54,921 bases of DNA from Prosthecobacter debontii (lineage in GTDB: Bacteria > Verrucomicrobiota > Verrucomicrobiia > Verrucomicrobiales > Akkermansiaceae), in assembly GCA_945873125.1 (NCBI GenBank), contig CAMCBV010000019.1, positions 1-54,921 on the forward strand. Reading direction: 5' to 3'. This document shows, piece by piece, positions 36,040-44,997 of the stretch (positions are counted from its first letter, which is position 1; the number at the start of each line of letters is the position of its first letter). The position numbers and the translations under genes are program-made. The notes beneath the pieces are model-generated. The model was not told the DNA's origin, searched no databases, and saw nothing but the letters and a program-made list of their open reading frames with translations.

Positions 36040-39000
36040 ATGTCTTCTTCAGCTTCCAGATTATTCATCGTCGACAATAGCGATAGCGATTGGAAAGTCG
36101 CTTCTTACTTACGTGAGTGGTGCGGCCTCTCACGCCAAATTGACATTGCTACAGGCTATTTTGAAATCGGAGCATTTCTCGCACTAGGAGAAGAGTGGTC
36201 GAAAGTAGATAAGATTCGCATTCTCATGGGGGATGAAGTGTCTAAGAGAACTAAGCGTGCTTTTGATGAAGGATTACAGAAAATCAATACTTTGCTCGAT
36301 GATAGTCTCGAACAGGAGAAGCGCCGTAATGACTTTTTAGCCGGCGTTCCTGCTTTAGTGGAGGGTATCCGCTCAGGTCGCATCGAGTGCCGTGTTTATC
36401 GCAAGGATAAGTTTCACGCAAAATGCTACATCACTCACGCTCGTGCCGAGGTGATCGGATCCTTTGCACTTGTTGGATCTTCAAATTTCACAGCGCCTGG
36501 TTTAGCTCAAAACATCGAACTCAATGTTCAGATTCGTGGAAATGAAGTGGGGCTCCTCCAAGATTGGTATGAAACCCACTGGGAGGATGCTGAAGATGTT
36601 ACGAGCGACGTGCTTCAAACCTTTGAACGTCAGATTAAACCAAGAACTCCATTTGAAATCTGGTTTAAGGCGCTTCACGATTACCTACGTGCCCGCGAAC
36701 TTACGCCTGATGAATGGGATAAGACATCATCCAAAGTATTTCCAAAACTTGCGCGCTATCAACGTGATGGATATAAAAACATGTTTCAGATCGCTTCCCG
36801 CTTCGGCTGTGCGTTCTTGTGTGATGGTGTGGGTCTGGGAAAAACATTTGTTGGCCTCATGCTCATCGAGCGCTTTGTTTTTAAGGAAGGCAAACGTGTC
36901 GTTCTTTTTGCGCCTAAAGCAGCACGCGAAGACGTATGGGAGGTCGATATTGAACGTCACTTGCCTGACGTTAGTTCAGGGTTCGTTAATTTAATTCTCT
37001 ACAATCATACGGACCTGCAGCGCACGAACGTTGACTTTCAGGCCCGATTATCCCGCACCTTAGCGGACGCCGATGTCATTATTATTGATGAAGCACATCA
37101 CTTCCGAAATTCAGGTGTAGCTGGCAGCGGCACTAAAGATCAATCGCGCTATCGCAAGCTGCAATCCTACATTCATCAATCGGGCTCACGTCCTAAACAG
37201 TTATTCTTCCTCACGGCGACGCCAATTAACAACTCGGTTCATGACTTTCGCCGTATTATTGAACTAACCACTAACAGTGATGATTCTTATTTTAGTAGGG
37301 ATGAAAAAAACCTCGGGATTCACAGTCTACGTCGTTACTTTGTCGATCTTGATCGGAGTCTTATTGAGCATGACGATACTGAGCCTGAAGCAGGGCTAGG
37401 TGGCATTGATGAAAATCTCCGAAAAGAATGTTTATTTGAGCAACTCGTAGTCCAACGTAGCCGTGCCTATGTGCGCGAGAGTGAGCGACTTCAGCCCTCC
37501 GGCGGCCCTGCGATTATATTCCCAGATCGCTTGCCTCCTAAGGTAGCCGATTACCGACTCAAGGCGACTTATGGTCAGTTATTGGATGAAGTTGAGACAG
37601 CCTTTGATCGTGCCACGCCGCTTTTTAATCTCAACATATACAATCCTCTTGCACATTGGATCGGCCCTGCTGATGACCCGATTTTATCGGACTTCAATAA
37701 ACAGCGGCAGATTCAGGTCGTAGCGCTCATTCGGGTTCAGTTTCTCAAGCGCTTCGAAAGCTCTGCTAAGGCGTTTGAGATGTCCTGTTACAGATTACTT
37801 AAAAAACTTTATGCATGGGTTAACGCCAATATTGCTGAGGATGATGAGCATAATTTAGGACGTCTTAATCGTTGGAAAACTCGCCACGCTAAGATCATTA
37901 ACTTTGTTGCGGCTCATCAGTTAGAGCTTTGGGAGCAAGGTGAGAATGCCGAGCCCACGGAAGACTTCCTAACTGAAGAAGAGCTCCAAGCTGCGGAAAA
38001 ACTCGATCCATCACTTTATGACATCGATAAAATTCTCAGCCTAACTTTCGAGGACCTTGAACAACTCGCGAGCTTCTTAGATCTCGTTGCTAGAGTTGAG
38101 CCTACTAAGGACGATAAACTCAGCGCTCTTAAAAAGATACTAAAGAGCAAGGAGCTATCGTCTTGCAAACTACTGCTTTTCTCCGAGTTTGCAGATACCG
38201 CTCGTTATCTAGAGCAACAACTGAAGGATTCAGGAATAACTGGTATTGAGCGGATTGACGGGAGCAGTCCTCAGAAACGCCGCACAGATTGTATCCGCCG
38301 TTTTGCACCCTACTATAATCGAAAGGATAGCGCCGAAATCGCAGCAGAGGGGAAATCAGAAATCCGTATTCTTATCGCTACTGACATCCTAGCGGAGGGC
38401 CTTAACCTTCAGGATGCCAGTAATCTCATCAATTACGATATTCACTGGAATCCTGTTCGTCTCATGCAGCGTATTGGACGTGTGGATCGCAGGATGAATC
38501 CAGAGATTGAAGCGAAACTTAAAGCTGATCATCCGGGAATAGAACGCGGTAAAGTTCGTTATTGGAATTTCCTTCCTCCTGATGAGCTAGATGGACTGCT
38601 GCGTCTCTATAATCGTGTTTCCGGAAAAACTCGAATGATCTCTAAAACACTCGGTGTAGATACTGGAAAGCTTCTCACTGGTAATGATGAATTCGATGAA
38701 ACCCGCGATATTAATAAGCTCTTCGACGGCGAGCAGTCGGGAATAGAACGACTCCGAATTGAGTATCAAATTCTTCTTCAAGATTTCCCGGATGTCGCCG
38801 CTAGTCTCGATGTCTTACCGCTCAAAGTCTTTTCAGGGCGAACTCATGCTATCAGTCCCGGAACACGCGCCTTATTCTTCTGCTATCGAATTCCAGGATT
38901 GGATAAATTACTCATCGACGCGTCAGATGGCACAGCGCGTTGGTCTGAATCTGCGGGCTATACTTCATGGAAACTGGTAACGCCAAAGGGCGAATTTATC

Positions 39001-39195
39001 ACAACATCTCCTGATGCAATTGCTGATGTGATACGTTCACAACCTGACACGCCTGATGTGCGAAAGTGGAAGCATGAAGATCTCTCCAAATTACGCGAAA
39101 TTGTAGAGAGACAGCTCGTCAATACCGACCTCAAAAAACTCCAAGCACCGGGGGGTGTATATCCGATCCTAAAGTGCTGGATGGAGCTTTCTTAA
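36040..39195 (+). CDS. Defence helicase with N-terminal PLD-like domain
   Basis: A 1051-residue protein. The N-terminal part (about 5-195) resembles a phospholipase D-type nuclease unit with one HxK motif (FHAKCY, His126/Lys128) and GSSNF (146-150). A superfamily 2, SNF2-like helicase follows with GLGKT (265-269), DEAH (350-353), TATP (392-395), ATDILAEGLNLQ and QRIGRVDRR near 808-816. The C-terminal 200 residues are unassigned. Such proteins occur with methylases in DISARM-like and type ISP-like restriction loci, where the helicase translocates on DNA. Codon use is AT-richer than the methylase gene downstream, suggesting a different history. Confidence 0.87.
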   Translation: MSSSASRLFIVDNSDSDWKVASYLREWCGLSRQIDIATGYFEIGAFLALGEEWSKVDKIRILMGDEVSKRTKRAFDEGLQKINTLLDDSLEQEKRRNDFLAGVPALVEGIRSGRIECRVYRKDKFHAKCYITHARAEVIGSFALVGSSNFTAPGLAQNIELNVQIRGNEVGLLQDWYETHWEDAEDVTSDVLQTFERQIKPRTPFEIWFKALHDYLRARELTPDEWDKTSSKVFPKLARYQRDGYKNMFQIASRFGCAFLCDGVGLGKTFVGLMLIERFVFKEGKRVVLFAPKAAREDVWEVDIERHLPDVSSGFVNLILYNHTDLQRTNVDFQARLSRTLADADVIIIDEAHHFRNSGVAGSGTKDQSRYRKLQSYIHQSGSRPKQLFFLTATPINNSVHDFRRIIELTTNSDDSYFSRDEKNLGIHSLRRYFVDLDRSLIEHDDTEPEAGLGGIDENLRKECLFEQLVVQRSRAYVRESERLQPSGGPAIIFPDRLPPKVADYRLKATYGQLLDEVETAFDRATPLFNLNIYNPLAHWIGPADDPILSDFNKQRQIQVVALIRVQFLKRFESSAKAFEMSCYRLLKKLYAWVNANIAEDDEHNLGRLNRWKTRHAKIINFVAAHQLELWEQGENAEPTEDFLTEEELQAAEKLDPSLYDIDKILSLTFEDLEQLASFLDLVARVEPTKDDKLSALKKILKSKELSSCKLLLFSEFADTARYLEQQLKDSGITGIERIDGSSPQKRRTDCIRRFAPYYNRKDSAEIAAEGKSEIRILIATDILAEGLNLQDASNLINYDIHWNPVRLMQRIGRVDRRMNPEIEAKLKADHPGIERGKVRYWNFLPPDELDGLLRLYNRVSGKTRMISKTLGVDTGKLLTGNDEFDETRDINKLFDGEQSGIERLRIEYQILLQDFPDVAASLDVLPLKVFSGRTHAISPGTRALFFCYRIPGLDKLLIDASDGTARWSESAGYTSWKLVTPKGEFITTSPDAIADVIRSQPDTPDVRKWKHEDLSKLREIVERQLVNTDLKKLQAPGGVYPILKCWMELS

Positions 39196-39257
39196 TTATC
39201 TCGTAAAAACAACTTGCTCAAAAAGTATCAATTGGTAACTTACCTTCGTGACCAGAC

Positions 39258-39674
39258 ATGGCTTCAAAAAAACGCATCGCCCCAATACCCAAGCGCTGGA
39301 TCACTCCGGTGGTTGCTACTTTGCGAGACGGAAGCATCCAAAATATCCGCTGGACAGTAACGGCAGAAAAGGAATTTCACCTTTTTGGTTTTGCCTCCAA
39401 GGAGCAAGCCTATGAATACTGTATTAACATTCTCCTCACGCCTGGGATTCACGGCGAAATGGTCAGTGGCATGTATGACTGGACTGACAATACCCAATGT
39501 GAAACCTGGGCCATGCTTGGAAAGCATCCTCTGGGTTCACCCGTGGATGTCTATGTCAAAATAGGCCTCCATCAAAACCAAATCATCCTGAACTTATTTT
39601 CCCTTCATATCGACCGCACTCGCGGACTTAGTTCCGCCATTGCAGACTACAAATCCAAGAAAAAAAAGAAATGA
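39258..39674 (+). CDS. Putative toxin of a toxin-antitoxin-chaperone module
   Basis: A 138-residue basic protein ending in a lysine run. The segment SGMYDWTDNTQCETWAML followed by VDVYVKIGLHQNQIILNLFSLH is weakly reminiscent of MqsR-type RNase toxins (aromatic/Asp/Trp block, then a YVK strand and a final SF(K/H)-like strand). I would not rely on sequence alone. The assignment rests on position: its stop overlaps the HTH antitoxin start by four bases (ATGA), and that gene overlaps a SecB-like chaperone the same way. Toxin-antitoxin-chaperone operons have this order. Activity is unproven. Confidence 0.5.
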   Translation: MASKKRIAPIPKRWITPVVATLRDGSIQNIRWTVTAEKEFHLFGFASKEQAYEYCINILLTPGIHGEMVSGMYDWTDNTQCETWAMLGKHPLGSPVDVYVKIGLHQNQIILNLFSLHIDRTRGLSSAIADYKSKKKKK

Positions 39675-40195
39675 ACCAACCAACCAAGAAAGTCTCCTTC
39701 GACATTTACCTGCCTGCCACAGCAGAAACCCCCGCCAAGCTGGTGGAAACCATCGAAGTCGAGGTCTATGAAAACTTCGGCGAGGAATTTCTCACGACCG
39801 AATCCTCGGAGCTCATCGAGCGCACTCGTGCCCGACACATGGGCTTCCTCCACGGCAAAGACATCCGCGATCTCCGCAAGCGCCTGAATCTTACACAGGA
39901 CCAACTCTCGGACTTGCTCGACTGCGGCAAAAAATCCCTTTCCCGTTGGGAAAGCGGTCGCGGCCTGCCCTCGGGAATCGTCAATAAATTGCTTCGTTTA
40001 CTGGACGAGGGTTACCTTGCTCCGGCCAGCCTCGCCGCAGTGAACGGACCCCGCCCCACATGGACGGTTGCCGAGCAGTTCCAAGCCAAACGCCACACCA
40101 ACATCATCCTTTGCGACTTCGTGAAACTCGGCCCCAGCGCAACGGAAGTCGGTGAATGGCTCGTCCAATCCCCACCAGAAGCCGCCTGCTTATGA
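39671..40195 (+). CDS. HTH antitoxin with C-terminal extension (TAC antitoxin)
   Basis: A 174-residue protein. The N-terminal part (about 1-58) includes TESSELIERTRARHMGFL, as in MqsA/HigA-like antitoxins, but it lacks the MqsA zinc cysteines. An XRE-type helix-turn-helix (about 61-115: GKDIRDLRKRLNLTQDQLSDLL, then KKSLSRWESGRGLPSG) would bind the operon promoter. The tail of about 48 residues after GPRPTW (about 127-174), with hydrophobic patches (NIILCDFVKL, GEWLVQ), is in the place of the chaperone-addiction (ChAD) segment of known TAC antitoxins. Four-base overlaps with both neighbours indicate tight coupling. Confidence 0.78.
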   Translation: MNQPTKKVSFDIYLPATAETPAKLVETIEVEVYENFGEEFLTTESSELIERTRARHMGFLHGKDIRDLRKRLNLTQDQLSDLLDCGKKSLSRWESGRGLPSGIVNKLLRLLDEGYLAPASLAAVNGPRPTWTVAEQFQAKRHTNIILCDFVKLGPSATEVGEWLVQSPPEAACL

Positions 40196-40707
40196 AACTC
40201 GCCCCGCTCCAACTCGCCGATTACTTCCTCACGGACCTTACCTTGCAGGCGAATCCCGGCTTCGATCCCGAAAAGCCGGTGGACGACTGCATCGAGTTTC
40301 TCCACGTCACGCCTCACGTCGCACAGGTCAAGGATCTCGCTGAAAAAGGCAGTGAGTGGCTGGTGTCACTTGAGATCGCCCAAAAAACTCCTGACGGCCA
40401 AAATCTCCCCTACGCCTTTTCCCTCCGCATCCAGGGAACGGTCTCCGCATCCCCCCACCTTTCGGGGACAACGCTCCAGCGCGCCATCCACGCCAATGGC
40501 CCCGCGATGCTCTTTGGGGCAGCTAGGGAAATCATCCGGGCTGCCACAGGCCGTGGCCCGTGGCCAGCGGTCATCATCCCCTCCACCAATTTCTTCTCCG
40601 GATTACCGTTGCTTGAGTCTCCAGCGTCGGCTCAGGAAAAGAAAGCCGCCCCTGTGAAAAAAACTGCCGCGAAACGCGCTCCAACTCGCAAACCCAAAAA
40701 TCCATAG
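40192..40707 (+). CDS. SecB-like chaperone of a TAC module
   Basis: A 171-residue protein whose core matches SecB. An N-terminal strand region (LADYFLTDLTLQAN) is followed by a long strand pair (EWLVSLEIAQ, YAFSLRIQGTV) and the helix NGPAMLFGAAREIIRAATGRG. The latter aligns with the SecB segment PNILFPYARECITSMVSRG, and PAVIIPSTNFF follows in place of PQLNLAPVNFD. In TAC systems such chaperones protect an unstable antitoxin. An unusual Lys/Ala/Pro-rich basic tail (about 145-171) is not part of SecB. ATG at 40192 overlaps the antitoxin stop (ATGA). Confidence 0.8.
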   Translation: MKLAPLQLADYFLTDLTLQANPGFDPEKPVDDCIEFLHVTPHVAQVKDLAEKGSEWLVSLEIAQKTPDGQNLPYAFSLRIQGTVSASPHLSGTTLQRAIHANGPAMLFGAAREIIRAATGRGPWPAVIIPSTNFFSGLPLLESPASAQEKKAAPVKKTAAKRAPTRKPKNP

Positions 40708-40754
40708 GTTTTGGGTCGCCAAATTTGCCTTCTACTCGTCTCTCATCACCTCTC

Positions 40755-43700
40755 ATGCCCACTCCCGACCTCCGCTCCATCCGCACCTTCAAACAGCTCG
40801 TCCGCTACCTGGAGGACGAACTCGGCTGGCCGCTCGATGGCTATGACATCGGGGATCTCACCTTCGACTACGAGCCCGATGAACTCGGGCTCAAGCCTGC
40901 CGATGCCGCCAAGATCAAGTCCAGTCGCCAGCTCCGCCCGCTCGATTCCAAGCAACCGTGGGGCATTTTTTTCATCGAGTTCGATAAGAAAAAACTCCCC
41001 GTCGTCGTCCTCCGTCGCATCCTTTCCCACCTCGTGGTGAAGAGACGCGCCTCTGCCAATAAGGCCGACCGCGCGGCGTGGAACTCCGAGGACTTGCTCT
41101 TCATCTCCGCCTTCGGTGCGGAGGACGATGGCCGGGAAATCTCTTTCGCCCACTTCCATCAGGAGGAAGGCGACATGCCCACCCTCCGCGTGCTCGGCTG
41201 GGACGGTGGCGACACCTCGCTCAAGATCGACCACCTCGCCACCACGCTGCGCGAAAAGCTCCACTGGCCGGATGCCAAGGAATCGCTCGACCATTGGCGC
41301 GCCCGCTGGTCCGGCGTCTTCCGCCATCGCCTCGGCCATGTCATCAACACCTCCGACATGCTGGCCGAGGCCATGGCGGTGCTGGCCAAACGCATCCGCG
41401 ATGCCGCCCAAACCCTGATCGACCGCGAGACCGACCATGGACCACTGCGGAAACTCCACGCCGCCTTCAAGCTCAACCTCATCCACGACCTCACCGAGGA
41501 AGGATTTGCCGACACCTACGCCCAGACCATCACCTACGGCCTGCTCACTGCGGCCATTTCCCGCACAGAAATGTCAGAGGGCCGCAAAGGCACTGCCCTC
41601 GTCGCTAGCAACATCTCCGACATGGTGCCTGTCACCAATCCCTTCCTCAAGGAGATGCTCCAGACCTTCCTCCACGCCGGCGGCAGAAAAGGCGGCATCG
41701 ACTTCGACGAACTCGGCGTCCAAGACGTGGTGGAACTCCTGCGCGGTGAGGAAACTGACCTTCCCGCCATCCTGCGCGACTTCGGCAACAAGACCCGTGG
41801 CGACGATCCCGTCATCCACTTCTACGAGCACTTCCTCAACGCCTACAACAAAGCCCTGAGAATCCAGCGCGGCGTCTTCTACACCCCCAATCCCGTCGTC
41901 TCCTACATCGTCCGCTCCGTGGACGAACTCCTCAAAACCGAGTTCGGCCTCGAACACGGCCTCGCCGACACTATCACCTGGGGCGAATTCATTCAAAAAT
42001 CCAAAATCAACAATCCTCAATCGGAAATCAAACTTCCTCCCCTCACCGACGAACCCGGCTGCACCGAAACCATCTCCCCCGACGAATTCTTCGTCCAAAT
42101 CCTCGACCCAGCCACCGGCACCGCCACCTTCCCCGTCGAAGTCATCGACGTCATCTTCAACTACCTCAAGGACCTCTGGAAAAAACGCGGCGCAGCTGCC
42201 ATGCCAAAGATCAAAAATCAACAATCATCAATCGGCAATCATCAATCCGATTTCACCAGCTACTGGAACGAATACGTCCCAAAATGCCTCCTTCCGCGCC
42301 TCCACGCCTTCGAGCTGATGATGGCCCCCTACGCCATCGCCCACATGAAAATCGGCCTCAAGCTCGCCGAGACAGGCTACAAGTTCGCCACCGAGGAACG
42401 CGCCCGCATCTACCTCACCAACGCTCTTGAAAAGCCGGATAACAAGCAAGCGAAGCTCATCGGCTTCGACGCCCTCGCCCATGAAGCCGAGGCCGTGAAC
42501 AAAATCAAAAAGTCGAAGCGCTTCACCGTCATCATCGGCAACCCCCCGTATGCGAATTATTCGGCGAACCTTTCTCCCGAAGCGCGGCGAATCGTTGACA
42601 AGTATCGAAACTTTCGCGGCGTCCCAATCCGCGAGAGAAATCAGCTCCAGTTTGAACGGAACATCCAAGACGACTTCGTTAAGTTTATCTCAATCGCCCA
42701 AGACCTCGTTGCCGCGTCTGGCATTGGAGTGTTCAGCTACATCACCAATGGTACGATGCTCGCATCCACATCATTGCGCGGGCTGCGCGAGAATCTCGTC
42801 GGCAAGTTCAGCAGTCTATTTGAGCTGAATCTGCACGGTGGCGGGAACGAAATTATCGCTGGAGCCGAAGACGATGAGAACGTGTTCGACATCGTTCAGT
42901 CGGTCGCTATCCACGTTTATGTCCGGTCCAAGCCCGGTGGAGCATCAGAAGTTAACTATGCGGACTTGCTTGGTAGGCGCGCACTAAAATATGCGGTGCT
43001 TGCATCGGGTTCCGTAAAGAACACAGAATGGAAACACATCCAACCAGATGCCGAGAATTCTGGTTTCACGCCGCAGGATGAGGCTGGCGGCGGAGCCAGC
43101 CGCCGTCTCGATTCCGCTTTTGTTAAGTTCGGAGCGGGAATCAAGACGAACCGAGACGCCGTGGTAATTGGCTTTGACGATGCCTCTCTCACTCAAACGA
43201 TACGAGAGTTCGATGCTAAACTTGCCTCTGGCAAGCATGCGCAGAGCAATATCGATTCGCTCCTTTATCGCCCATTCGATGTCCGCAAGATTTTCTACCA
43301 TGAGGATGTCGTAGCCAGTCGGTCGCTGCCGACGATGAAACACGTCGTTGCTGGCCCTAACATTGGCATCATCTGCTCAAGCACATGGACGACACCGGAC
43401 CGTTTTAGCGTTGGAGTTTCTCGGCTAATGGTCGAGATGAAGACCGGCACTCATGACCGTGGAACCACGTTTTTTCCGCTGTATCGCTATGAGGCCTTGT
43501 TGGGAGGAAAGGCTGAACCGGTTCACAATTTCACTTCGGAGTTCGTGCAGGAATGGTGTGCAACGACCCAAACACGATTTGCTCCCAACGGACACGGTGA
43601 CGGCGAGAAGACCACCGGGCCAGAGGACGTTCTGTTTTGGTTGTATGGTCTATTCTACTCGCCGGAATACAGGCGTCGGTATCGCGCCGCGCTTTCCCAA

Positions 43701-44162
43701 AGATTCCCGATTGTCCTGCTTACCTCAAACCTGGAGCTGTTCCGCGCGCTTTCCCGTCTCGGCGGCGAACTCACCGCCCTGCACCTGCTGGAATCACCCA
43801 AGCTCGACCAGCCCATCACCGAGTTCATCGGCGGGTCCAAGGAAGTCACCCGCATTGGCTGGTCTGACAACACCGTCTGGCTCGACGCCCCGGCCACCAA
43901 GAAAGGAGCGCTCCAAGCCCCCGGCAGCAGCGGTTTCAAGGGTGTGCCCGAAGCCGTTTGGAACTTCCACATCGGCGGCTACCAAGTCTGCCAGAAATGG
44001 CTCAAGGACCGCAAAGGCCGCACCCTGACCGACGAAGACATCGCCCACTACCACAAGATCGTCATCTCCCTCACCGAAACCATCCGCCTGATGGCCGAGA
44101 TCGACGAAGTCATCGAAACCCACGGCGGCTGGCCAGGGGCCTTTGCGGGGGCTAAAGAATAA
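40755..44162 (+). CDS. Type ISP/Eco57I-like restriction-modification adenine methylase
   Basis: A protein of about 1135 residues. An N-terminal region (about 1-330) of unclear fold is followed by an N6-adenine methyltransferase core: FYTPNPVVSYIV, SAM motif DPATGTATF (from Asp451) and catalytic NPPY (from Asn596). A long probable target-recognition region (about 600-980) and a conserved C-terminal part follow, ending in EIDEVIETHGGWPGAF. No clear nuclease motif is seen; cleavage may depend on the PLD-helicase. GC content drops in the recognition part (about 42550-43690). Two stretches (41991-42032 and 42207-42253) are in-frame copies of an intergenic repeat. ATG at 40755 is preferred over a TTG at 40725. 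Confidence 0.88.
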   Translation: MPTPDLRSIRTFKQLVRYLEDELGWPLDGYDIGDLTFDYEPDELGLKPADAAKIKSSRQLRPLDSKQPWGIFFIEFDKKKLPVVVLRRILSHLVVKRRASANKADRAAWNSEDLLFISAFGAEDDGREISFAHFHQEEGDMPTLRVLGWDGGDTSLKIDHLATTLREKLHWPDAKESLDHWRARWSGVFRHRLGHVINTSDMLAEAMAVLAKRIRDAAQTLIDRETDHGPLRKLHAAFKLNLIHDLTEEGFADTYAQTITYGLLTAAISRTEMSEGRKGTALVASNISDMVPVTNPFLKEMLQTFLHAGGRKGGIDFDELGVQDVVELLRGEETDLPAILRDFGNKTRGDDPVIHFYEHFLNAYNKALRIQRGVFYTPNPVVSYIVRSVDELLKTEFGLEHGLADTITWGEFIQKSKINNPQSEIKLPPLTDEPGCTETISPDEFFVQILDPATGTATFPVEVIDVIFNYLKDLWKKRGAAAMPKIKNQQSSIGNHQSDFTSYWNEYVPKCLLPRLHAFELMMAPYAIAHMKIGLKLAETGYKFATEERARIYLTNALEKPDNKQAKLIGFDALAHEAEAVNKIKKSKRFTVIIGNPPYANYSANLSPEARRIVDKYRNFRGVPIRERNQLQFERNIQDDFVKFISIAQDLVAASGIGVFSYITNGTMLASTSLRGLRENLVGKFSSLFELNLHGGGNEIIAGAEDDENVFDIVQSVAIHVYVRSKPGGASEVNYADLLGRRALKYAVLASGSVKNTEWKHIQPDAENSGFTPQDEAGGGASRRLDSAFVKFGAGIKTNRDAVVIGFDDASLTQTIREFDAKLASGKHAQSNIDSLLYRPFDVRKIFYHEDVVASRSLPTMKHVVAGPNIGIICSSTWTTPDRFSVGVSRLMVEMKTGTHDRGTTFFPLYRYEALLGGKAEPVHNFTSEFVQEWCATTQTRFAPNGHGDGEKTTGPEDVLFWLYGLFYSPEYRRRYRAALSQRFPIVLLTSNLELFRALSRLGGELTALHLLESPKLDQPITEFIGGSKEVTRIGWSDNTVWLDAPATKKGALQAPGSSGFKGVPEAVWNFHIGGYQVCQKWLKDRKGRTLTDEDIAHYHKIVISLTETIRLMAEIDEVIETHGGWPGAFAGAKE
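41991..42032. repeat. AATCAACAATC-family repeat inside the methylase gene, copy 1
   Basis: This stretch, which includes AAAATCAACAATC and AATCGGAAATCAAA, is in frame and encodes residues such as QKSKINNPQSEIK between two conserved domains. It shares long words with the intergenic copy at 47098-47146 (reverse strand). Confidence 0.8.
42207..42253. repeat. AATCAACAATC-family repeat inside the methylase gene, copy 2
   Basis: In-frame stretch containing ATCAAAAATCAACAATC, then ATCAATCGGCAATC. It encodes KIKNQQSSIGNHQS just before the conserved FTSYWNEYVPKCLLPRLH segment. Same family as copy 1 and the intergenic copies at 19098-19206 and 47098-47146. Confidence 0.8.
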
Positions 44163-44178
44163 GCGCCCTTCCACGACC

Positions 44179-44808
44179 ATGGACCTGGTTAAACAAAGAG
44201 ATAGCGATCCATTTTATCCTGCGATCAAGGCATTTGAGCACCAATATATCAGCCTACGGCGCACATGGCTGGTCTTTGAGGCGCTCTTCATGAAGACGGA
44301 TAATGTCAAATTGCTGAATCAGGCGAGTGCACAGACGTTTCATGAGATCGGCATCTCCATGCTTGAGCATCTGTTGCTGCAACTATCCCGCCTTACCGAC
44401 CATCCCGGAGAGGATAATCAGAAGCATCTGTGCCTACGCCGGATTCGTTGCGGCCTCATCTCATACCTCAAGGAGCGTGACGGTGCGTCGTATCGGGTTA
44501 AGCACGGTGAAATCCTAGAAGCACTTCAGTCGCTTGTGGACGAAAGTGGTGAGATTGCAAAAAAACTGCGCTTGCACCGAAACGAGTCAATCGCCCATTT
44601 AGATTGGGGTCGTGCACTAGGAACGCGAGACAAGCCATTACCCTCACTCACCTTTGGTGAGATTGGTAGTTTGATCATGTTGATCGGGGAGATCATACAC
44701 AGCGTCACCAACCACCTTTGGGAAACCGGGCTTCAACACGATTGGGACACCTATGACCAAGCTGCGAACCTCTTCAAAGCACTCAAAGCACAAGCAAATG
44801 ATTCATGA
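44179..44808 (+). CDS. HEPN/AbiU2-like protein
   Basis: A 209-residue, mostly helical soluble protein. The segment LRLHRNESIAHLDWGRAL carries an R-x5-H pattern (RNESIAH), the usual HEPN ribonuclease motif. Its surroundings (a long helical N-terminus with TFHEIGISMLEHLLLQLSRLTD) match the AbiU2-type HEPN layout. Such proteins act as RNases in abortive infection or toxin systems. It begins 16 bases after the methylase stop and is followed by about 190 noncoding bases and a duplicated methylase tail, so it looks inserted between the methylase and rhuM. Family assignment is moderate; activity is not shown. Confidence 0.65.
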   Translation: MDLVKQRDSDPFYPAIKAFEHQYISLRRTWLVFEALFMKTDNVKLLNQASAQTFHEIGISMLEHLLLQLSRLTDHPGEDNQKHLCLRRIRCGLISYLKERDGASYRVKHGEILEALQSLVDESGEIAKKLRLHRNESIAHLDWGRALGTRDKPLPSLTFGEIGSLIMLIGEIIHSVTNHLWETGLQHDWDTYDQAANLFKALKAQANDS

Positions 44809-44997
44809 GATGGAAAATCACAAGAGACAGAAACAATCAGAATATTCATTCTCTATGAATTTGCTCGGCGAAATCAAGTCATGAACCACCACGGCGAAAG
44901 CCACTTTTTTCATAGACAGACAACGGGGATACAAACGCAACAATCAAACCTATTTATTTCTCTGAAACTTTAAATTTCATCTGGCAAGAATACGACT

